Shown in pieces: positions 1 to 5,335 of a DNA stretch of 11,679 nucleotides. Below the pieces are notes generated by a model. The model saw only the letters and a program-made list of their open reading frames with translations. It searched no databases and was not told where the DNA came from. The stretch is from contig JAUWBW010000038.1 in assembly GCA_030609665.1 (NCBI GenBank), forward strand, positions 1-11,679. Reading direction: 5' to 3'. The DNA comes from Methanosarcinaceae archaeon (GTDB lineage: Archaea > Halobacteriota > Methanosarcinia > Methanosarcinales > Methanosarcinaceae). Each line of letters starts with the position of its first letter. The stretch's first letter is position 1. The position numbers and the translations under genes are program-made.

Positions 1-366
1 ATGAAACAGCATATCGGCAATGATAGCTGCATCTATCGGATCTGTTTTAGTCTTGCGAATCGCCATTTTCCGATAACCATGTGTTTGAATCGGATTGTAT
101 AATTTTACAAGATGCCCATCACGCTTGAGGGCAGAATAGAGTGGGAAAGAATAGATTCCAGTTGCCTCCATTCCAAAAAATGCATCAGTGTTACTTTCAC
201 TGTCGGATTTAAAATTGTTCACATTTGTGTAGAGTTTGTTAAGATCACCTTTTGTGTTTCGAATCTGAAAGCGTTTGAGTACGTTCCCGCCATTGTTTTT
301 TATACAGATATCATGTTTGTCTTTCGATACGTCAATTCCGATGTATAAGTGGATATTATTGTTCAT
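1..366 (-). CDS. IS110-family transposase, N-terminal part (runs off window)
   Basis: This is the N-terminal 122 residues of a DEDD recombinase of the IS110 family, which moves an insertion sequence using a RuvC-like catalytic domain guided by an element-encoded bridge RNA. The reading frame is open from the ATG at 366 to the left edge with no stop, so the gene is cut by the window, not shown to be broken. Visible family motifs are GIDVSKDKHDI at residues 10-20, GMEATGIYSFPLY at 65-77, and YRKMAIRKTKTDPIDAAIIAD at about 98-118. The four acidic residues D12, E67, D109 and D112 fit the DEDD tetrad. The C-terminal Tnp domain with the catalytic serine lies outside. About 270 non-coding bases precede the start, which fits the IS110 group (RNA in the left end) better than the IS1111 group. 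Intactness cannot be judged. Confidence 0.92.
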   Translation of the reverse strand, partial: MNNNIHLYIGIDVSKDKHDICIKNNGGNVLKRFQIRNTKGDLNKLYTNVNNFKSDSESNTDAFFGMEATGIYSFPLYSALKRDGHLVKLYNPIQTHGYRKMAIRKTKTDPIDAAIIADMLFH

Positions 367-429
367 ATTAGACCTCTTGATTCTCAATTTCGAGTTTTAA
401 GGTCGAGAAGGAAACATCCCTCTTATTCT

Positions 430-608
430 ATCCTTTTACACAAGTTCGCTAGTTATCTGTGGTACACATTTATTTATATGTCCAAAACGTACTAATTCGT
501 GTACTTAAAAGGATGAGAGGGTAACAGGTTTATCTACGGGAACGTGATCCCAAACGCAATGTTTGTTATCCCTCTCGGCCTACTTTAAAAGTAGGTTGCA
601 AGATACAT
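430..608 (-). ncRNA. Candidate IS110 bridge RNA in the element's left end
   Basis: Read on the minus strand, the DNA upstream of the transposase forms three structures in series. The first is a short hairpin (579-584 with 590-595, about 6 bp). The second is a stem of 12 bp with one bulge (515-526 with 564-576), closing a large internal loop and a small ggga/tccc inner stem (538-541 with 548-551). The third is a stem of 8 bp (430-437 with 507-514) extended by 4 bp (438-441 with 499-502) after a 4-base bulge, enclosing 57 bases. A 5' hairpin followed by target-binding and donor-binding loops is the known layout of IS110 bridge RNAs. A TATA-like tatata (minus strand, 635-640) would place a start near 608. 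The structure is seen by hand-pairing; the identity is inferred from family knowledge and position. Exact ends are uncertain. Confidence 0.6.
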
Positions 609-627
609 TTTTTTGTTGCTCTTGCAA
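596..627. repeat. 8-bp inverted repeat at the outer part of the IS110 left end
   Basis: The arm ttgcaaga (596-603) is perfectly complementary to tcttgcaa (620-627), with a 16-base T-rich loop. It lies between the presumed element boundary (about 641) and the body of the candidate bridge RNA. It may be a hairpin near the bridge-RNA promoter or a subterminal recognition element; nothing distinguishes these. Confidence 0.5.
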
Positions 628-641
628 TAAGGGGTATATAC

Positions 642-674
642 GAACGCAAATTAACGCAGATACGCTCCGCGTTG
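642..674. repeat. Short aacgc-type repeat beside the IS110 left boundary
   Basis: The pentamer aacgc occurs at 643-647 and 653-657, and a matching inverted gcgtt at 670-674 closes a small palindrome. It resembles the small palindromic (REP-like) repeats that IS110 elements often use as insertion sites; that is known for IS621 and some Pseudomonas elements. Its repetition elsewhere in this genome cannot be seen here. Confidence 0.35.
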
Positions 675-751
675 GATTTTTTAATTCACTTTTAAATTGT
701 CATATCATTTGAGCAGTGATCATACACCGAAAGTCATGCAGGTTTGAATAT

Positions 752-763
752 TTTTATATATAT
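752..763 (+). promoter_or_regulatory. TATA-box candidate for guaAA
   Basis: An uninterrupted T/A run (ttttatatatat) lies about 70 bases upstream of the guaAA ATG. An archaeal start 25-30 bases downstream would give a leader of about 40 bases. No other convincing box is nearer the gene. Confidence 0.4.
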
Positions 764-826
764 TATCCGGCATTCTATTATTGCACACAGAGACGCATGT
801 ATTTTTCCAAAAAGACGGGACTTATT

Positions 827-1396
827 ATGAGAGAACTAACTATACTGGTCATAAATAACTACGGACAATTCTGCCATCTGATCCACCGAACGGTACGCGA
901 TCTTGATATGGATACAAGGATCGTATCGAACACGACCCCTGTGGAAGACATCATGGCAGAGGAGCCGGACGGACTCATTTTAAGCGGCGGTCCTACAATG
1001 GAGCGCGTAGGTATCGGTTCTGAATATATAGAAAAGATCGATGTACCTATATTGGGAATATGCCTCGGGCATCAACTTATCGCAAAAACATTTGGCGGGC
1101 AATTCGGTTCAGGTGAACACGGCGGATACGCCGATATTGAGATCGAAGTGATCGATGAGGACGACATCTTGAAGGGAATCGGTCCTAGAACACAGGTATG
1201 GGCATCACACGCTGACGAAGTCACGGTCATGCCGGACGGATTTATCCAACTCGCACGCTCCGATATCTGCGAGATCGAAGCAATGCGCCATCCGACAAAG
1301 CCGATCTATGGTGTGCAGTGGCATCCGGAGGTTGCGCACACGGATAAAGGTGAAGAGTTGTTCATGAACTTTTTTGAGGTTTGTGAGGGGTATTGA
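827..1396 (+). CDS. guaAA: GMP synthase, glutamine amidotransferase subunit A
   Basis: This subunit hydrolyses glutamine and passes ammonia to the separate ATP-pyrophosphatase subunit (GuaAB), which aminates XMP to GMP in purine synthesis. It is a class I (triad) amidotransferase of 189 residues, the usual size for the stand-alone archaeal subunit. The nucleophile is C79 in GICLGHQ (77-83). The triad is completed by H167 and E169 in QWHPEV (165-170). The oxyanion-loop motif LSGGP is at 52-56. I start at the ATG at 827 (MRELTILVINNYGQF), because the 37 residues encoded upstream in frame are low-complexity and unlike the family. The gene for the ATPase subunit is not adjacent, which is common in archaea. 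A downstream gene follows after 48 bases on the same strand but differs strongly in base composition, so shared function is doubtful. Confidence 0.93.
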   Translation: MRELTILVINNYGQFCHLIHRTVRDLDMDTRIVSNTTPVEDIMAEEPDGLILSGGPTMERVGIGSEYIEKIDVPILGICLGHQLIAKTFGGQFGSGEHGGYADIEIEVIDEDDILKGIGPRTQVWASHADEVTVMPDGFIQLARSDICEIEAMRHPTKPIYGVQWHPEVAHTDKGEELFMNFFEVCEGY

Positions 1397-1444
1397 TTGA
1401 TCTCTTTGGAACATTTGTAATATGCTTCATAGGAGAATGATTGG

Positions 1445-2188
1445 ATGGCATATCAAACTGTACAAGAATATATTCAAGCAAGAGAAGCATATTGTTATGA
1501 TTCTCCAAATTGCAATTTTTCTATTGAACAGACAGGGTACTTAAAAAACACAGGAAATTTTACTGGAATTTTTGCAAGAAATGTGCCTTCACATTGTTCA
1601 AAAGGAATTAATCTAAGACGATTTGAAGCAATATGTCAAGAGATATTTAGGGACTGCTCTGATTCAATTCACAAAAACATATTTTCGATAAAACATGAGG
1701 ATAATTTGAAGAATATTTCTTCAGCAATCGTTTATTGGAAAATGTCAAGTCAAGGTGGGAGAAGTTCTTTAAAAGTTTCAAATATGCTGGACAAATGGAA
1801 TGGAAATAATGCAAAAAAATTGATTATAGCATTTAGAGATCAAAAAATGGAAGATTTTTGTATTGGCGGTGTTCTGATTCCAACAGCAACTGCTTTTATA
1901 CGTTTTTTGTATCCAAATTATTTTGGAATAATGGATTCGAGAGTTTTAAAAAATCACACGCAGCCAAATAATATTACAACACTTAGTGTCCGTGCTGCTA
2001 ATGGGTATCCAAATAACACTAAGGCGAACATCAATAAATATTATTTGGAATATATTCCTTTTTTGAGAAAAGAAGCGGATTGGCTCAATTCACAAAACGC
2101 CACATTTCAAGACACTGATGCTCTTGGAAATTTTTTCACGTTATCTTTTAGGGCATGTGATGTCGAAATGGCTTTATTCCAAAAGTAA
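1445..2188 (+). CDS. Unrecognised protein with HhH-glycosylase-like motif
   Basis: This is a 247-residue soluble protein with no signal peptide or membrane segment. I do not recognise the family firmly. Residues 141-166 contain GGVLIPTATA, then P157 and GIMDSR. This resembles the G-x-P-x-A-x-A ... P-x-x-[FY]-x-[IV]-x-D-x-R stretch of helix-hairpin-helix DNA-glycosylase-fold proteins and related hypotheticals, in which the aspartate is catalytic or structural. A preceding YWKM (97-100) and a C-terminal FRACDVEMALF (235-245) are also in the style of that group. A good ribosome site, aggaga (1431-1436), lies 8 bases before the ATG. The gene is visibly more AT-rich than guaAA, with A/T-ending codons and long A runs, which suggests recent acquisition. 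A DNA-repair or defence role is only a guess. Confidence 0.7.
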   Translation: MAYQTVQEYIQAREAYCYDSPNCNFSIEQTGYLKNTGNFTGIFARNVPSHCSKGINLRRFEAICQEIFRDCSDSIHKNIFSIKHEDNLKNISSAIVYWKMSSQGGRSSLKVSNMLDKWNGNNAKKLIIAFRDQKMEDFCIGGVLIPTATAFIRFLYPNYFGIMDSRVLKNHTQPNNITTLSVRAANGYPNNTKANINKYYLEYIPFLRKEADWLNSQNATFQDTDALGNFFTLSFRACDVEMALFQK

Positions 2189-2281
2189 AAATATTAGGTT
2201 CTCTTTAACATTGTGTGGGTAACATCGCTATTCAGGATATATTTTCAAACATGGGAATCACATTAACTGAATTAATGGACA

Positions 2282-2341
2282 GGATGAACAGGATTGACAT
2301 GATATAAATGGCTCGCTCCATCCTGTAAATCCTGTTCATCC
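2282..2341. repeat. 14-bp inverted repeat, REP/MITE-like
   Basis: The left arm ggatgaacaggatt (2282-2295) is exactly complementary to aatcctgttcatcc (2328-2341). The 32-base spacer includes another ccatcctgt, so the right side carries a repeated atcctgt motif. Similar atcctgt(t/a)aatcctgttcatcc stretches are, from memory, scattered through many archaeal and deltaproteobacterial genomes as intergenic palindromes. The structure is certain; the family is inference. Confidence 0.65.
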
Positions 2342-2461
2342 CGTCGAATACTTGCCCACTCAATGTTGCAGAGATCCATTGATGTCAATTTCACAAACAT
2401 TACTGCTAATTCATATTTGGTAGTATGGACCTTATTAAAAGACGCGCTTCTAATAAACAGC

Positions 2462-2509
2462 AAGTTCTCCACAAGAGGAAATATTTATAAATTATTTCCC
2501 CCTATACAA
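2462..2509. repeat. 48-bp direct repeat, copy 1
   Basis: This matches 4115-4162 at 39 of 48 positions without gaps. It begins aagttctccacaagaggaaa and includes a small internal palindrome (ggaaata at 2477-2483 with tatttcc at 2493-2499) that is also kept in the second copy. In this copy the palindrome's loop forms the TATA box of the ATPase gene. Confidence 0.6.
2483..2490 (+). promoter_or_regulatory. TATA box for the AAA/DUF4143 ATPase
   Basis: The sequence atttataa is centred about 27 bases before the ATG at 2514. That places transcription initiation at or next to the start codon. Together with the lack of any ribosome site, this suggests a leaderless mRNA. Confidence 0.5.
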
Positions 2510-2513
2510 TACC

Positions 2514-3803
2514 ATGATATCAAAAAGAGTATGGGGAGAAATAATCAAAGATTTTCATGAAAGGCGGTTGCCTGACCCTGTGGAGAGGGATCTCAAATTC
2601 CCACTGGAGACTCCATTAAATAGGGCGGTTGTGTTTTCAGGTCCTAGAAGATCGGGTAAGACATATCTTATGTACATCGGGATCAGAGAACTTCTTGCGC
2701 GCGGGGAAGATCGAAATCAAATATTGTATGTGAATTTTGAAGACATAAGGCTTGCCGGTGCGACTGCACAGGATCTTAACGATCTGCTTGAAGTGTATTT
2801 TGAAATATATCCTGAGAACAGGACAAAAAAGGTATGGTTCTTTCTTGACGAGGTTCAGGTAGTTCCTGACTGGGAACGATTTGTAAGGACACTTGTTGAT
2901 ACGGAAAATATCAATGTGTTTGTCACAGGCTCTTCCTCAAAACTAATGAGCAAAGAGATTGCAACAAGCATGAGGGGGAGAAGCCTGACGTATGATGTAT
3001 ATCCATTTTCATTTGCAGAAGTGCTGAGGGCGGACGGTATCGAGCATGAGAAATACCTCTCCTTGACACAGAAAGCAAAAATAGTCCGAAAACTTGAAGA
3101 TTATGTCAGGTATGGCGGGTATCCCGAGACTGTAATATATAGGGAAGAATGGGAGCGGATATTAAGGGAGATCCTTGATGTGACTATATTTCGGGATATA
3201 GTTGAGAGATATGATGTAAAGAACATAAAGGTGCTAAAAATATTCCTCAATGCGATCTTCAATTCAAAAGAGTTCTCGATCCACAAATTCTTCAATTTCC
3301 TGAAATCACAAGGTACAAAGGTGGGTAAGAACACCTTGTACAACTATTTTGAATACTTTGCCGACTCATTCATAGTATTTCCCTTGCGGCGATTCTCTTA
3401 TTCGTACAAAGATGTCGAATCAAGCATACCAAAAATATACCTTGTGGACAATGGGCTATTGTCTTTGCAGGGCATCAGGGATATGGGGCGACTAATTGAG
3501 AACATTGTCTTTGTCGAACTAAAAAGAAAGGGCGTAAGAGACCTGTTTTATTTCAGGTCTATATCTGACAGGGAAGTTGATTTTGTAATAAGGGATGGTA
3601 AAACGGTCAAAGAGTTAATACAGGTCTGTTATGATATTGACAATTTTTCTACAAAAGAGCGTGAGACAAGAGCTTTGCTGAACGGTTCAAAGGAATTAAA
3701 TTGCGATGATCTGCTTATCATTACATGGGACTATGAAGCGGAAGAAGATGTTTCAGGAAAGATGATAAAGTATGTTCCATTGTGGAAATGGCTTATTGAG
3801 TAA
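2514..3803 (+). CDS. ATP-binding protein, AAA_14 / DUF4143 family
   Basis: This 429-residue P-loop ATPase belongs to the large, poorly understood AAA_14 plus DUF4143 family found in many archaea and bacteria. Walker A is GPRRSGKT (43-50). Walker B is VWFFLDEVQ (107-115, D112 and E113). The sensor-1-like TGSSS is at 138-142, followed by MRGRS (153-157), which is conserved in the family. The middle winged-helix-like region spans about 185-290. The C-terminal DUF4143 part shows IYLVDNGLL (308-316), IENIVFVEL (328-336) and REVDFVI (353-359), then ELIQV. These resemble a PD-(D/E)XK nuclease-like core. The length is typical and no lesion is seen. The start at 2514 is supported by the TATA box spacing. 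The cellular role is unknown; these genes are often mobile and strain-variable. It is followed by a HicB-like gene, and the pair is bracketed by direct repeats. Confidence 0.88.
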   Translation: MISKRVWGEIIKDFHERRLPDPVERDLKFPLETPLNRAVVFSGPRRSGKTYLMYIGIRELLARGEDRNQILYVNFEDIRLAGATAQDLNDLLEVYFEIYPENRTKKVWFFLDEVQVVPDWERFVRTLVDTENINVFVTGSSSKLMSKEIATSMRGRSLTYDVYPFSFAEVLRADGIEHEKYLSLTQKAKIVRKLEDYVRYGGYPETVIYREEWERILREILDVTIFRDIVERYDVKNIKVLKIFLNAIFNSKEFSIHKFFNFLKSQGTKVGKNTLYNYFEYFADSFIVFPLRRFSYSYKDVESSIPKIYLVDNGLLSLQGIRDMGRLIENIVFVELKRKGVRDLFYFRSISDREVDFVIRDGKTVKELIQVCYDIDNFSTKERETRALLNGSKELNCDDLLIITWDYEAEEDVSGKMIKYVPLWKWLIE

Positions 3804-3891
3804 TGTTTTTCGAGTATTTCTATCAAAATCCACTTTCAAAGATAATCACAAAATCATCGGCATGCTTAAATCGTCATCTTGCATTTTAAAC

Positions 3892-4086
3892 ATGATTACA
3901 ATGATATTACATTTTAAAGGGCATCTGCCAGTTGTCGTAGAAAAGGATGAGGATGGCTTTTTTGTAGTGGAATGTCCGATTTTGAAAGGGTGTTATACGC
4001 AGGGCGAAACGTTCGATGAAGCACTCAAAAACATCAATGAAGTGATTGGGATGTGCCTCGAAGAAAAAGACTGCCAATTAGGTTAA
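3892..4086 (+). CDS. HicB-like antitoxin family protein, without HicA partner
   Basis: A 64-residue protein of the HicB-like partial RNase H fold: VVVEKDEDGFFVVECP (14-29), then a GCYTQGETFDEALKNI segment (33-48) ending in a helix with CLEE. HicB proteins neutralise the mRNA-cleaving toxin HicA. No hicA-like frame (a small dsRBD-like protein with a conserved GSH) is visible upstream or downstream, so this is an orphan. Many archaeal HicB-like proteins lack a DNA-binding tail, as this one does. The frame opens upstream at 3772 inside the ATPase 3' end, but similarity begins near the paired ATGs at 3892 and 3901; either could be used. There is no ribosome site, and a weak TATA (about 3863-3871) could drive a nearly leaderless message. 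A role as a free-standing regulator is possible but untested. Confidence 0.8.
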   Translation: MITMILHFKGHLPVVVEKDEDGFFVVECPILKGCYTQGETFDEALKNINEVIGMCLEEKDCQLG

Positions 4087-4114
4087 ATTCGCGAAACACT
4101 CCTCATATTCAATG

Positions 4115-4162
4115 AAGTTCTCTACAAGAGGAAATAATCATGATTTATTTCCCTCCGCACAA
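4115..4162. repeat. 48-bp direct repeat, copy 2
   Basis: This is the second copy of the repeat at 2462-2509 (39/48 identical), lying just after the HicB-like gene. The internal palindrome is preserved (ggaaata / tatttcc, extended by one pair here), but the TATA-forming loop has changed to tcatga. The two copies therefore flank the ATPase-HicB pair. Confidence 0.6.
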
Positions 4163-4220
4163 AACTACCCTAACAAATCAGTTACGGTAACCTAAACCAA
4201 AGAACTGTAAATATTCAAAA

Positions 4221-4247
4221 TAAAAAGACAAGTTCCAATCGGAACTT
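4221..4247 (-). terminator. Hairpin/U-tract terminator after the thioredoxin-fold gene
   Basis: On the minus strand, 7 bases after the stop codon, a perfect 7-bp stem (4230-4236 with 4241-4247, 4-base loop) is followed by tctttttatttt. Archaeal termination depends mainly on the T tract, so this is a good terminator with or without the hairpin. Confidence 0.65.
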
Positions 4248-4253
4248 TAGCAC

Positions 4254-5261
4254 TTACAAATACGCTTCCAGCATTTCATCGAATTGCACTTTTGGAACTG
4301 CGCCAATCATTCGCTCGACTTCAACTCCATTCTTGAACAATATCAAAGTAGGGATGCTTGAAGTATCAAACTTGGTTGCAGTCTCAGGGTTCCTGTCCAC
4401 ATCGACTTTTGCACAAACCAGTTTCCCGCAATGCTCTTTGGCAAGCGATTCAACTGTTGGTGCAACCATGTGGCACGGTCCGCACCACTCAGCCCAGAAA
4501 TCGACCAGAACCAGTGAATATCCACTTACTATAGCATCAAAATCGGAATCCGCGATGTGTATCGGGGTATCGGGCATATCTTCGAGGTCTACAACTGCAC
4601 ACTCCGGTTTTGGAGGTTCGATCCCAACAGCGCTCAACACCTTCTGCAAGAACTGTGATTCAGGGATGCCGCCCTCAAACTCTACCACATCATTGATAAC
4701 AGTCTTTGGAACAGCATATACGTTATACTTGTTCGCGAGTTCAGGGAACTCGGTGGCTTCGATCATCACGCCTTCGATATTTTGATTTTCGATCGCCATC
4801 TGGTGTGCGATCTGCACTGCACCTGAACAGTGCGGGCAAGTAGGCGTGACAAAGACCTGGATCTTCACAGGTGTATCAATGCAAGTTAACTGTTCTTTTG
4901 TCGAATCTTTCAGGGCTGTCACATTCATGGATGCATTGATGATGGCATTCATAAGGCTTGAAAATTCGTATCCTCCGGGGACACCGTAGAATCGTATCTT
5001 GTAATCAGTCTTGCCGGATACTGCAATTGCAGGAATTTGCTCAATATTGAACTCTGCGACCTTATCCGCATCCTTCACAAAGTCATAGATTGCGACATTG
5101 ATCTTGTCAGAAAGAAGTTCCAGCTCTTCAACCAATTCGTGGGTATGTTTGCAGAAATCACATTCAAATTCCTGTGTAAAAAAAGAAAGTGTAACATCAT
5201 TTTGAAGTTGTTCAAAAATCTCTTTGATCTGTTCCTTATCCTCATCTTTTAACAAAGCCAT
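4254..5261 (-). CDS. Protein disulfide oxidoreductase fused to a C-terminal thioredoxin
   Basis: A 335-residue cytoplasmic redox protein of three thioredoxin folds. Residues 1 to about 110 and 115-215 resemble the two halves of archaeal protein disulfide oxidoreductase (Pyrococcus PDO, about 226 residues), with active sites C34-D-F-C37 and C142-P-H-C145. Residues 225-335 are a complete thioredoxin with W259-C260-G-P-C263. The cis-proline positions that pack against each site are kept (IP at 76-77, VP at 184-185, IP at 303-304). PDO-type proteins form, reduce and isomerise disulfides; thioredoxin reduces them. I start at the ATG at 5261, because ggtgag (5265-5270) lies 3 bases upstream and an in-frame GTG at 5276 would overlap it. 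It is downstream of srp54 on the same strand but has its own TATA box, so it is probably a separate unit. Confidence 0.88.
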   Translation of the reverse strand: MALLKDEDKEQIKEIFEQLQNDVTLSFFTQEFECDFCKHTHELVEELELLSDKINVAIYDFVKDADKVAEFNIEQIPAIAVSGKTDYKIRFYGVPGGYEFSSLMNAIINASMNVTALKDSTKEQLTCIDTPVKIQVFVTPTCPHCSGAVQIAHQMAIENQNIEGVMIEATEFPELANKYNVYAVPKTVINDVVEFEGGIPESQFLQKVLSAVGIEPPKPECAVVDLEDMPDTPIHIADSDFDAIVSGYSLVLVDFWAEWCGPCHMVAPTVESLAKEHCGKLVCAKVDVDRNPETATKFDTSSIPTLILFKNGVEVERMIGAVPKVQFDEMLEAYL

Positions 5262-5294
5262 ATTCTCACCCTGCACTGATTATGAAGTCATGAT

Positions 5295-5303
5295 GTATAA
5301 ATA
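5295..5303 (-). promoter_or_regulatory. TATA box for the thioredoxin-fold gene
   Basis: On the minus strand, tatttatac lies about 38 bases before the ATG at 5261. A start near 5272 would give a leader of roughly 10 bases that still contains the ggtgag ribosome site. Confidence 0.5.
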
Positions 5304-5335
5304 TAATTAAGGAATCGAAGCGATGGTGAGTTTGA

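Larger units (their letters stand above)
2189..2513. other. Non-coding gap with a palindromic repeat and the ATPase promoter
   Basis: This 325-bp stretch has no credible gene; short open frames here lack family resemblance and ribosome sites. It holds a 14-bp inverted repeat (2282-2342 region) and, at its end, the first copy of a 48-bp direct repeat that contains the TATA box of the ATPase gene. Confidence 0.6.

Noticed and set aside
716..826. Longer N-terminus for GuaAA from an upstream ATG
   Set aside because: The extra 37 residues are low-complexity and aromatic-rich, unlike any GuaAA. They span the likely TATA box, and the ATG at 827 gives the normal family length.
1397..1444. Terminator or promoter between guaAA and the next gene
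   Set aside because: No hairpin, T run or TATA box is convincing in these 48 bases, so I leave open whether the two genes share a transcript.
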